Below are positions 1 to 7,666 of a DNA stretch of 40,312 nt, in pieces. The stretch is from an uncultured Myxococcaceae bacterium (lineage in GTDB: Bacteria; Myxococcota_A; Polyangia; Polyangiales; Ga0077539), in NCBI GenBank assembly GCA_945952225.1, contig CAMFHP010000076.1, forward strand, positions 1 to 40,312, read 5' to 3'. The stretch's first letter is position 1. Each line of letters opens with the position of its first letter. The notes beneath the pieces were generated by a model that saw only the letters and a list, made by a program, of their open reading frames with translations, was not told the DNA's origin and searched no databases. The position numbers and the translations under genes were made by a program.

Positions 1-120
1 GGGCTTCTTCGCAGCGGGCTTCTTCGCAGCGGGCTTCTTCGCAGCGGGCTTCTTCGCAGCGGGCTTCTTCTTCGCGGCGGGCTTCTTCGCAGCGGGCTTC
101 TTCGCGGCGGGCTTCTTCTT
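1..120. repeat. 15-bp tandem repeat coding for AAKKP
   Basis: A 15-base unit (GGGCTTCTTCGCAGC) repeats in frame across positions 1-60 and continues with a few GCAGC/GCGGC changes and two 3-base insertions to about 120. All changes keep the minus-strand frame and add only lysine, so this is a coding repeat. Copy number probably varies by slippage. Confidence 0.85.
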
Positions 121-135
121 CACAGGGGTCGCCAT
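1..135 (-). CDS. Lys/Ala/Pro-repeat protein (histone H1-like), N-terminus only
   Basis: The start codon lies at 133-135 on the minus strand and the frame stays open to the left edge, so only 45 residues are visible. After MATPVKKK the protein is an almost perfect run of the pentapeptide AAKKP, twice with an extra lysine. Such tails occur in histone H1-like proteins and in the basic extensions of HU-like or regulatory proteins, where they bind DNA non-specifically. That role is inferred from composition only. The folded part, if any, lies outside the window. The gene is divergent from the methyltransferase at 273, with 137 bases between the two starts. Confidence 0.7.
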   Translation of the reverse strand, partial: MATPVKKKPAAKKPAAKKPAAKKKPAAKKPAAKKPAAKKPAAKKP

Positions 136-272
136 GGCGGCCACGGACGCTATCACCCCACAGAAAATCCGCGCCGATCGGAGCGCAATCGACGCCCTTC
201 CGAATCGGCAGCGCGGCGCGCATCGTTGCGCCCGACGATCGCCGCCGTGGCGACGCGAGGAACCGCCCACCG

Positions 273-1118
273 ATGACCGACAACGCCTACGAATGGTCCG
301 CCGCGCGCGGAGACCGCTGGCTCGCCCACTACGCCGCGATGGAGGCCACCCTCGCCCCCATCGACGACCCGCTCCTGCGCGCGCTCGCCCTCGACGGTCC
401 GGCCCACGTCGCCGAGGTCGGCAGCGGCGGCGGCGGAACGGCGCTCCACACGCTCCAGAAGGCCCATCCCGACACGGTGGTGCACGGCTACGACATCTCG
501 CCGTCGCTCGTCGATGCGGCCCGCGCGCGGGTGCCCGATGCGCTTCGCCCGCGGCTCACGTTCTCCGTCGCCGACATGCAGCACGCGACGCCGCCGCGCG
601 CCTACGACCGGCTGCTCTCGCGCTTCGGGGTGATGTTCTTCGCCGACCCCGACGCGGCCTTCGCGAACCTCGCCCGATGGCTCGCGCCGCACGGACGCTT
701 CGCCTTCGCCGTGTGGGGACACCCCGCGCAGAACGCCTGGATCTCCATGGCCCGCGACGTGGTGGCTTCGGTCGTCGAGGTGCCCACGCCGCCACGCGAT
801 GCGCCCGGTCCCTTCCGCTACGCCGACGCCGTGGGCTTCGTCGAACGGCTCGCACGCAGCGGCTTCGCCGACGTGGCCGTCGACACGTGGAGCGGGCACC
901 TTCCCGTCGGCGGCGGACTCGCGCCCGACGACGCGGCCCGCTTCGCGCTCTCGTCGTTCTCGACCTTCGCCGACCTGCTCACCGCCGCAGGCGAGCGTGC
1001 GTACGCAGATGCACACCGCACCCTCGCAGATCGCTACCGGGACCACGTGCGCGAGGGCGTTGTACAGCTCCCTGCACGGGTGCACCTCGTCACGGGCCGC
1101 CGCGGCGACGCGCGCTGA
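273..1118 (+). CDS. Class I SAM-dependent methyltransferase
   Basis: A 281-residue protein with the Rossmann methyltransferase fold. Motif I, VAEVGSGGGG, is at about residues 45-54 and would bind the methionine part of SAM. It is followed by an acidic strand end (VVHGYDIS), a motif near VADMQHA, and a motif-IV-like LSRFGVMFFADP. This layout matches the UbiE/Methyltransf_11 type acting on small molecules. The acceptor cannot be named. The start is the ATG at 273, with a GAGG sequence about 12 bases upstream. It is divergent from the Lys-rich gene and 42 bases ahead of the next gene on the same strand. The C-terminal half has no motif that reveals a substrate. Confidence 0.85.
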   Translation: MTDNAYEWSAARGDRWLAHYAAMEATLAPIDDPLLRALALDGPAHVAEVGSGGGGTALHTLQKAHPDTVVHGYDISPSLVDAARARVPDALRPRLTFSVADMQHATPPRAYDRLLSRFGVMFFADPDAAFANLARWLAPHGRFAFAVWGHPAQNAWISMARDVVASVVEVPTPPRDAPGPFRYADAVGFVERLARSGFADVAVDTWSGHLPVGGGLAPDDAARFALSSFSTFADLLTAAGERAYADAHRTLADRYRDHVREGVVQLPARVHLVTGRRGDAR

Positions 1119-1120
1119 GC

Positions 1121-1150
1121 TTCACCGCCGTGGACGCACTCGCGTAGAGT
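1121..1150 (+). promoter_or_regulatory. Candidate promoter for the HEPN-like membrane protein
   Basis: TTCACC at 1121-1126 and TAGAGT at 1145-1150 are separated by 18 bases, the same spacing seen at the better promoters near 30650 and 34430. The box ends 10 bases before the ATG at 1161, so the transcript would have almost no leader. Confidence 0.35.
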
Positions 1151-1160
1151 GCTTCGCGGG

Positions 1161-3023
1161 ATGAGCTTCGACTTCCGCTCTGCGCGCCACGCGCTACCGA
1201 CTCCGCTCGCGTTGTTGATCACTCGGCTCCAATCGCCGGATCCCGTCGAGCGCCTCCGAGAGACCTTCACCTTCGTCGAGGGCGTCGCGCGATGGTTCGC
1301 GTGGATCGCCGTCGCCGACGCCGCAGCCCGCAACACGTCACCGAAGCAGCTCCGCGAGTGGATGCGCGCACGGGGCCTCGGAGGTCTGCTCCACGCGCTC
1401 CACAAGGCCGTGGAGATGCGCCCGCCCGGTGCGTTCGCAGCGCCGATGTTCCATGCGCTCACGCCCGCGGTGTGGACGGCCTTCGACGCCGTACGACGGC
1501 TCCGCAACGACGACGCGCACGACCGGCTTCCGCGCGATCCGCGGGTGGCGCAGGGCGCGCTCGATTCGCTCGCACCGCACCTCGCGGTGATCGCCGACGC
1601 GCTCGCCCCGCTGACCCGCTGTGCCGTCGGCACGCTCACCCATCCGACGGTCACCCATGACGGACGCCTCGAAGCGCACTGGATCCCCGCCCGCGGACTC
1701 ACGCTGCAGAACGTGCCCGTGCCGGTGACCGACGCGCAGGGGCTCCCGACACACACGCTGCTTCTCCTCGACCTCGACACGGGAACCGCACTCACGCTCA
1801 CGCCCTTCGTGATCGCGAACCTCGACGCGCTGTACTGGCTGGAGATTCCCGCGTCCGACGACCACGGACGCCGCAGCGTCTACCGCCCCATCGTCGCCGA
1901 GGGCGCACCGCCGCCGCCCACGCTGCCGACGCTCCTCGCCGATGCGCGCGGCGCCACGGGCACCGGTCTCGAACTCGACGCATGGCTCGCGCGCGCCGAA
2001 CAGCGCCCGCGCCACATTCCGCTGCGTCTCGATGCGCCCTCGCGAGAGCGCATCCTCCGCGCGACGCAGCCCACGATGCTCGGCGCCGTGGCCCCCGATC
2101 TCGCCTACGCACCCACGCTGATCGCGCCCAACGCAGCGGCCTTTCCCGCGACGATCGAGACGCCCTCGCACCCGCATCCGTCGGTCGCACCCATCGCGCC
2201 CTCGCCGACGATTCCCGTGAGTGCACCGACGATGCCCATGACCGCGCCCGACCTCTCGGGGCAGTACGCGGTGCAGGCGCCCGTCGCATTCGTGCCGGGA
2301 GCGCTGCCGTCGTACGGCACGCTGCAACCGTCGGCGCGATCGGCGCCCGTGACCCACGCGACGCCTGCGTGGCAGTACGCCGTCGCGCTGTTCGCGGGTG
2401 TGGCGAGCATGGCCGTCGTGGTGCTCGCGGTGAGCGTGCTGCAACGGGAGCGTCGTGAGCAGCACGTCGAGGTTCCGACTCCGGTCCGCACGACGACGGC
2501 GCCGGAACAGCGTGTGATCCCCGATCGTCCGCTCACCGAGCGCCCCGACCTTCGCCAGTGGCTCGCGCGATGGACCGCCTCCGTCACGCAGCAGTCCCTC
2601 GCCCTCGACGATGGAACGCACGCGATCCCCCGACGCCTCGACACGTTCTACGCACGCAACGTGAGCTTCCACGGAGCACGGAACGTGACCATCGTCGCGA
2701 TCAACGCGCGCTGGGTTCAGCGACGTCAGGCCAACCGCTTCGACGTCACGCTCGCCGACTCGTCATGGCTCCCGAGTCCCCCGTCGCGGTGGAGCAACGG
2801 CTGCAAGGTCTCCGGCGGAGACGACGGCGAGGTCGTGCTGCTCTCCGTCGCGGCCGACGAGCGCGGCAGCCAGGTGGTGAAGCCGCCGCAGAACCAGGAG
2901 TGCCCGCACGTTCAGGGTCGCTACCTGCTCGAAGTGCGACGCATCGGCGGCGACTGGCGCGTGTGCACGGAGTCGTGGCGCACCGAGGATCTCCGCCGCG
3001 ACTGCCCCGCCCTGTTCCGATAG
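1161..3023 (+). CDS. HEPN-like membrane protein with C-terminal extracytoplasmic domain
   Basis: A 620-residue protein whose family I do not recognise. The N-terminal ~140 residues are helical and contain RRLRNDDAHDR, with R115-x4-H120. This is the spacing of the Rx4-6H motif of HEPN RNase domains and of the Swt1/DUF4145-like helical folds. A beta-rich segment (about 160-240) follows, then a Pro/Ala-rich stretch (330-395). One membrane helix is near 403-427 (WQYAVALFAGVASMAVVVLAV). The last ~190 residues, with two Cys pairs, would be outside the cytoplasm if the N-terminus is inside. ATG 1161 is chosen over GTG 1149 because a TAGAGT box ends at 1150. It faces the next gene tail-to-tail, and that gene has the same layout. 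HEPN assignment is inference. Confidence 0.6.
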   Translation: MSFDFRSARHALPTPLALLITRLQSPDPVERLRETFTFVEGVARWFAWIAVADAAARNTSPKQLREWMRARGLGGLLHALHKAVEMRPPGAFAAPMFHALTPAVWTAFDAVRRLRNDDAHDRLPRDPRVAQGALDSLAPHLAVIADALAPLTRCAVGTLTHPTVTHDGRLEAHWIPARGLTLQNVPVPVTDAQGLPTHTLLLLDLDTGTALTLTPFVIANLDALYWLEIPASDDHGRRSVYRPIVAEGAPPPPTLPTLLADARGATGTGLELDAWLARAEQRPRHIPLRLDAPSRERILRATQPTMLGAVAPDLAYAPTLIAPNAAAFPATIETPSHPHPSVAPIAPSPTIPVSAPTMPMTAPDLSGQYAVQAPVAFVPGALPSYGTLQPSARSAPVTHATPAWQYAVALFAGVASMAVVVLAVSVLQRERREQHVEVPTPVRTTTAPEQRVIPDRPLTERPDLRQWLARWTASVTQQSLALDDGTHAIPRRLDTFYARNVSFHGARNVTIVAINARWVQRRQANRFDVTLADSSWLPSPPSRWSNGCKVSGGDDGEVVLLSVAADERGSQVVKPPQNQECPHVQGRYLLEVRRIGGDWRVCTESWRTEDLRRDCPALFR

Positions 3024-3330
3024 CCGCTTTCACGCGAACCGATCGGATCGAAAGGCGAGGGTCGAGACCTGTCGCGCGAACCAATCCATTCGACCGGCGC
3101 GTGCGAACACGTTGCCCTCGAACGGATCCGTTCAGATCGGCGTGTCGAGACCTTCCGCGTCGGCGACGCCGTTCGACCGGCGTGTGATGAACCGGTTGAC
3201 CCGATGCGCGTCGATCGGGACTCGCGCGCTCAACCTGTTCGTGGGTCGCACCGTGTTTCTGCACGCATCGGTCGACCGGCTCACCCTCCCGCACATCGAC
3301 GCGCGCAACCCGCTCGACGAACTCACCCGT
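3024..3330. repeat. Convergent intergenic region with an imperfect ~83-bp repeat
   Basis: These 307 bases between two convergent genes hold no credible gene. GTCGAGACCT occurs at 3061-3070 and 3144-3153, and TTCGACCGGCG at 3089-3099 and 3172-3182. Both pairs are offset by exactly 83 bases, which points to a decayed tandem duplication covering roughly 3035-3200. Further degenerate words such as GATCGG and TCGACCGG continue to about 3285. I see no clear terminator hairpin. Confidence 0.55.
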
Positions 3331-4608
3331 TCAAGGACGCATGCAGCGGAAGCTCACCGCACGCGAGGGCGACGCTTGCACATCGAGATGGGGCACTTCG
3401 AGGTGGGGCACATCTTGATGGGGCACATCGTCAGGCCAGCGCGCGACGCCACGATCGGTCCACTCGTTGGTGCGCTTCGGACGAGTGATTCTCGCTCGCA
3501 CCTCGTTGAGCGCCTCGAAGCCCACCAGCGCACCGCCGCGCTGCGCGCAGTACGCCTCGGCCTGCTCGCGCGACACGCAGTTGATCGGGAACGCGTTGCC
3601 CGCAACGCCCCGCGCCCAGTTCGACCCGTCGTTTGTTGGACACACTGGCCGCGTGCACCGCCCTCTCATCACGCACTGGCGATAGCTCGCCGTCGTGACG
3701 AGATCGGGCTCCACACAATGGCGGTCCGCAGCGGCATGGCACACACGCCATCGTGCGAACTCCGCAGGCACCACGGGCACCGTCGCACGCCCATCCACCG
3801 ATGCATCCACGCGCTCCGCGGGCGCTGTCGGCACATCCACCACGGGCACCATGGGAACCGCGGGAACCGTGCGCTCGGGTGGTGGCGAGACCTGCGTGAC
3901 CGGCGTCACCACGCGATCGTTCTCGTACACGGCAGCCACGCTCGGAGCCGTGTCGTGCGAGCGCCCGAACACAAACCCGCCCGCTGCCGACACCACGCCC
4001 ACCGCCGCCAGCGCCCACCACGGAACGCCCGCCCGCACCGGATCCGACGACGCCACCGGCGGCCGTCCGCGCATCGCGTCTTCGAGCAGGGTCACGCGCT
4101 GACGTTCACCATCGAGCGCGAGCTCCGCGGCCGAACGCACGCGATGCCCTTCGTCACGCAGCCCGCGGAGGCTCGCTTCGTCGTCGGCGGAGAGGCTCGA
4201 CGCGCGCGTGAGATACCATCGCACGACCTCGTGGAGCGCCGTCGCGACGATCGTCGCGGTGGTCGCGCTCACGGCGCCATCGGCCTGAAAATGCGAGGCC
4301 GTGTTGCCGTACTTGCGGACGCTCTCCAGGTGGTCGCGAATCTCGCGCGGCCACGCGAGCCCCTTGAGCTTCTCGTGACGAAGGAGCTCGTCGGCGGTCT
4401 TGCCCTGCTCGGCGATCGCGGCCACGTCGGCGCCCTGTTCCAACAGCAGCGCGTAGAGCAGCGCCTCGATGCACCGGCGCGCGCGCCACACGAAGGCCTC
4501 GCTCGTCGGCGACCAACGCACGAGCGCGGCCTCGCGTAGCTCCGTCGACACGGCGCTCTGCACCCGCACCACCACACTCGCCACCGCGCTCCGTCGTTCG
4601 CCCGCCAT
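3331..4608 (-). CDS. DUF4145/HEPN-like membrane protein with compact FGE-like domain
   Basis: A 425-residue protein. Residues 35-135 are helical and contain VRKYGNTASHF (R98, N102, H106), which resembles the conserved R-x-x-G-N-x-A-x-H of DUF4145/HEPN-type domains. A membrane helix is at about 196-216 (PWWALAAVGVVSAAGGFVFG). A Pro/Val-rich linker follows. The last ~130 residues look like a shortened formylglycine-generating-enzyme (FGE/sulfatase-modifying) domain: VTTASYRQCVMRGRC, then FPINCVSREQAEAYCAQRGG, NEWTD and a final SFRCMRP in place of the family's GFRCAR ending. Much of the FGE core is missing, so it is probably a binding domain and not an enzyme. The start at 4608 was chosen because residues upstream in frame are Arg/Ala/Gly-rich junk. 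It is convergent with 1161-3023 and divergent from 4748. Confidence 0.6.
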   Translation of the reverse strand: MAGERRSAVASVVVRVQSAVSTELREAALVRWSPTSEAFVWRARRCIEALLYALLLEQGADVAAIAEQGKTADELLRHEKLKGLAWPREIRDHLESVRKYGNTASHFQADGAVSATTATIVATALHEVVRWYLTRASSLSADDEASLRGLRDEGHRVRSAAELALDGERQRVTLLEDAMRGRPPVASSDPVRAGVPWWALAAVGVVSAAGGFVFGRSHDTAPSVAAVYENDRVVTPVTQVSPPPERTVPAVPMVPVVDVPTAPAERVDASVDGRATVPVVPAEFARWRVCHAAADRHCVEPDLVTTASYRQCVMRGRCTRPVCPTNDGSNWARGVAGNAFPINCVSREQAEAYCAQRGGALVGFEALNEVRARITRPKRTNEWTDRGVARWPDDVPHQDVPHLEVPHLDVQASPSRAVSFRCMRP

Positions 4609-4747
4609 CGCTCGCCGATGCCTCCCTGCACGGCCGTATACCCGACCCGCACGCCACGATGGAACACCTCGACGCGCCCCCGCGACGGTGCGATCACCAT
4701 GCGCCCTCGTTCTCGCGCCACGACACGCACCGCACGGAGTCACCGCC

Positions 4748-6319
4748 ATGGCCGCCCGCGCTCCCAAAGCCCCGAAGCTCAAGGGCCCCGCCCTCACGCA
4801 CAGCTCGCTCGACGCGCTCCTCGACGCGTACGGAACGCACACCACCGAAGCCCTCGCGGGACGCGCCGACGCCGCGGTGCGCCGCGGACTCGATGCGCTC
4901 GCTGCGCCCGACATGAGCCCGCACTACGTGTTTCGCATCACCGACACGGCGCGCACGCTCGCCCGCGCGGGTCACTACGACGCCGCGCGACGACTCGCCG
5001 ACGCCGTGGGCGCCATCCCCGATCCGCCATGGGGGCCCGGCGATACGCTCGCGTACTGGCAGGCCGCACGCGCCGCGCATCCCGCGTCGGTCTACGTCGC
5101 GATCGGTGACAAGGCCGCCGCGAACGCCGCGCTCGACGAGGCCCTCACCCACGCACCTGCATGGACGTTCCCTCCCGCGAGTCCTTACGCGCCGACACTC
5201 CACCAGGCCGACGCCGCGGGGCTCGCGGCCTTCGCGCTCCTCGACCTCGGACGTGACGCGGAGGCCGACGCGATCCTCGCGAACCTCTACACCTCGTCGA
5301 TCCGTGCGGGCCTCGCCGATGCAGCACGACGCGGCGATGGCGCGCGCCTCGAACGGTTGGGCGTGACCGCTCGTCCTGGTCAGTTGAGCCTCGGGGAGCA
5401 GATCGTGGGCACGCTCCTCGACCACGGTCACCTCGCGCTCGCCGACCGATGGATGCGCGACGCCCTCGACTCGCCGTACCTCCAACCGTCGTCGCGCGTG
5501 CGGTGGCGGCTCCAACGATCCCTCGCCGACTCGGTGCGTGACTTCGACGCGGCCTTCGTCGACACCGCGAGACAGTCGTCGTCGGAGCGTCCGAACGACG
5601 TCGGCGACGCGCTCCTCGGGCTCGTGCAGGCCCTCTCGCTTCGACGTGCGCGAAGTGCCGACGGACTCGATGGGTTGCTCGATGCGCTCTCCGAGGCGCT
5701 CACGCGAATCGCTACCACGCACGGCGCCTCGCACGCGTTCTGGCAGGCGGTGCGCGCGCTCCACGACGGGGGCCGCGACGTGACGCCGTGGATCGCGAAG
5801 GCCACCTCGCCCGACGCGCAGGCGCAGGCCGTGATCCAGCTTCTTCCGGTGGCGCGCACCGACGAAGGCACGCTCCGCGCGACGCTCGTCCAATGGGCGC
5901 TCGCGATCGACCCGAGCACCGTCGCAGGACCGCCCGGCGCCCTCGCCCGCAGGGCGCTCGTGACGCTCCTTCGCGCGGGCGAACGCGATGCTGCGACCAC
6001 GCACGCCCTCACGGCCGCGAAGGCGCTTCGTTCGAATCCGCAGGAGCTCGGCGAGCTCGCATTCGCCTCCATGGTCGCAGGCGACCTCGCGCTCGCGTGG
6101 GAGATCGCCTCGCACGCCACGAAGGCGAAGAAGGACGCCACGCTCGCGCAGATGCGTTGGTACGCCGCGGCAGAAGGCGAGATCGACCTCTACGCGACGG
6201 TGTGCCTCGCCTACGCGCCCGACGCCCACACGCGGATCATGGAGCTCACTGCGATCCTCGAACGGATCCACGAGCGCGAGGCCGCATCGCGCGTGCGCAC
6301 GCCACCGACGCCGCGTTAG
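4748..6319 (+). CDS. Helical-repeat (TPR-like) protein, function unknown
   Basis: A 523-residue, mostly alpha-helical protein with no membrane segment. It has several paired helices of TPR character, for example DTARTLARAGHYDAARRLADAV, LAAFALLDLGRDAEADAIL and HGHLALADRWMRDAL. Each has the small-residue/Gly-His-Tyr pattern followed by an A-x-x-L-A helix. Such scaffolds bind peptides or proteins; no partner can be named. The N-terminus MAARAPKAPKLKGP is basic. ATG 4748 is preceded by GGAG about 7 bases upstream; in-frame codons further left overlap the divergent gene and look non-coding. The stop codon TAG at 6317-6319 forms the first half of the promoter-like TAGCGT ahead of the next gene. Confidence 0.6.
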   Translation: MAARAPKAPKLKGPALTHSSLDALLDAYGTHTTEALAGRADAAVRRGLDALAAPDMSPHYVFRITDTARTLARAGHYDAARRLADAVGAIPDPPWGPGDTLAYWQAARAAHPASVYVAIGDKAAANAALDEALTHAPAWTFPPASPYAPTLHQADAAGLAAFALLDLGRDAEADAILANLYTSSIRAGLADAARRGDGARLERLGVTARPGQLSLGEQIVGTLLDHGHLALADRWMRDALDSPYLQPSSRVRWRLQRSLADSVRDFDAAFVDTARQSSSERPNDVGDALLGLVQALSLRRARSADGLDGLLDALSEALTRIATTHGASHAFWQAVRALHDGGRDVTPWIAKATSPDAQAQAVIQLLPVARTDEGTLRATLVQWALAIDPSTVAGPPGALARRALVTLLRAGERDAATTHALTAAKALRSNPQELGELAFASMVAGDLALAWEIASHATKAKKDATLAQMRWYAAAEGEIDLYATVCLAYAPDAHTRIMELTAILERIHEREAASRVRTPPTPR

Positions 6320-6322
6320 CGT
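6317..6322 (+). promoter_or_regulatory. Candidate -10 box (TAGCGT) overlapping the upstream stop codon
   Basis: TAGCGT lies 6 bases before the ATG at 6329 and includes the TAG stop of the preceding gene. It matches the TAnnnT boxes found before several other genes here. No convincing -35 is visible. Confidence 0.3.
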
Positions 6323-6328
6323 CGATGC

Positions 6329-7564
6329 ATGCTCCACCGCGGGTCACGTCTCGGCGCGCCTCTGTTCTGCCTCCTCGCGCTCGGATGTTCGTCCGATCCC
6401 GCACCGTCCGACGGCGCCGTCGACGCCACCGTGGACGCCGCGGTCGACACCGCGACCGCAGACGTCGCCGTCCCCGACGTGCTCGTTCCGGTCGACACCG
6501 CAGACGTTTCCGACGACGCCGCGCGCGATGCGACCGACGACGTCGCCCTCGACGCAACGCTCGATGCGCCCGCCGACGCACGCGACGCGACGCTCGACGC
6601 ACCCGCCGATGCACGCGACGCGACGCTCGATGCGCCGGATGCACGCGCCGATGTTCCCCTCGATGCGCCTGCCGATGTGCGCGATGCGGCCGCCGATGTG
6701 CCCACCGCACCGCGTGTCGATCGCACGTCGCCGCAGCTCTACGCGCTTACGTTCCGCGCGAACGACGCGGACCCCGCGGCCACCCTCGCGCTCGGCACGG
6801 AGACGGCCTTTCTCGACACGCGCGTGGCGCCGCGCAACCAGCTCGTCGTGTACCTGCACGGTGCGGGCGCGCCCACCACCTGCGGATCGAACGAGCACGA
6901 GCGCCTGCTCGCCTCGTGGGGATTTCACGTGCTCGGGCCCTGCTACGTGTCGGACTACGGCGTGGGCAACTGCGGCAGCGACATCGCCGGGTGCCGCCTC
7001 GAAGCCTTCGAGGGCGTCGACCACCATCCCTTCGTGAACATCACCCCGCCGGACTCCATCGAGACCCGCGTGGTGCGCGCGCTCACGCTGCTCCAGCGGC
7101 GCAACCCCGCGGGCGACTGGCAGTGGTACCTCGACGGCGGACGTCCGCGATGGTCGTCGATCATCATCTCGGGCATCTCGCACGGCGCGAGCACCTCGGG
7201 GCTCATCGCGCAGGTGCGTCCCGTGGCGCGCGCGGTGATGCTCTCGGGCCCGCTCGACACGGGACAGGCGTGGCTCACGCGCGTGGGCCTCACGCCCGCC
7301 GATGCGTTCTGGGGGCTGACGCACACGGCCGACCCGCAGCACAGCGGACACGTCGCGGCCTTCGCGTCGCTGCGCCTGCCCGGCGTGCTCACGAGCCTCG
7401 ACACCGCGATGGCGCCCTACGGCGGCTCGCACCGGATCTCGTCGAGCGCGATGACCACCGACGGCCACGGATCGACGCAGGCGGGTGGCGTGTCACCGCG
7501 CGACGCGACGGGGCGCTACCTCTTCGAACCCGCGTGGAGAACGATGTACGGCGTCGGTCCGTGA
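6329..7564 (+). CDS. Lipoprotein alpha/beta-hydrolase with Asp/Ala-repeat linker
   Basis: A 411-residue protein with a type II signal peptide ending in LLALGC, so it is exported and lipid-anchored. Residues ~25-130 are a low-complexity spacer dominated by Asp, Ala, Val and Pro (LDAPADARDAT repeats). Such a spacer would hold the enzyme away from the membrane. The remainder looks like an alpha/beta-hydrolase: LVVYLHGAGAP forms an oxyanion-type strand/loop, and SGISHGAS gives the nucleophile elbow G-x-S-x-G with Ser284. DGHGS near the end supplies a candidate catalytic His. Six conserved-looking cysteines in the domain fit an exported enzyme. The substrate is unknown; esterase or peptidase is possible. 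Confidence 0.7.
   Translation: MLHRGSRLGAPLFCLLALGCSSDPAPSDGAVDATVDAAVDTATADVAVPDVLVPVDTADVSDDAARDATDDVALDATLDAPADARDATLDAPADARDATLDAPDARADVPLDAPADVRDAAADVPTAPRVDRTSPQLYALTFRANDADPAATLALGTETAFLDTRVAPRNQLVVYLHGAGAPTTCGSNEHERLLASWGFHVLGPCYVSDYGVGNCGSDIAGCRLEAFEGVDHHPFVNITPPDSIETRVVRALTLLQRRNPAGDWQWYLDGGRPRWSSIIISGISHGASTSGLIAQVRPVARAVMLSGPLDTGQAWLTRVGLTPADAFWGLTHTADPQHSGHVAAFASLRLPGVLTSLDTAMAPYGGSHRISSSAMTTDGHGSTQAGGVSPRDATGRYLFEPAWRTMYGVGP
6540..6690. repeat. In-frame Asp/Ala-coding repeats in the lipoprotein linker
   Basis: Repeats of about 33 bases around GACGCACGCGACGCGACGC encode LDAPADARDAT units. The copies differ mainly at third positions, so the amino acid pattern is kept by selection or by recent slippage within a coding linker. 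Confidence 0.6.
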
Positions 7565-7622
7565 TGCCCTGCGCCTCCCTCGACGGCGTCGCCGCGCGGT
7601 GACGAACCGGGCGCCGCAACTC

Positions 7623-7654
7623 TTGAACCCCGCACGAGACTTCTGCGCTACCCT
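7623..7654 (+). promoter_or_regulatory. Candidate promoter of the Hsp70/VWA operon
   Basis: TTGAAC at 7623-7628 and TACCCT at 7649-7654 are 20 bases apart, longer than ideal. The sequence TACCCTCCGCGCCC is repeated exactly in front of carF on the other strand. The box ends 12 bases before the ATG at 7667, leaving a very short leader. Confidence 0.35.
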
Positions 7655-7666
7655 CCGCGCCCGACG

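Noticed and set aside
1-120. Short regular repeats that could suggest a CRISPR array
   Set aside because: The 15-base units have no spacers and stay in frame as AAKKP codons.
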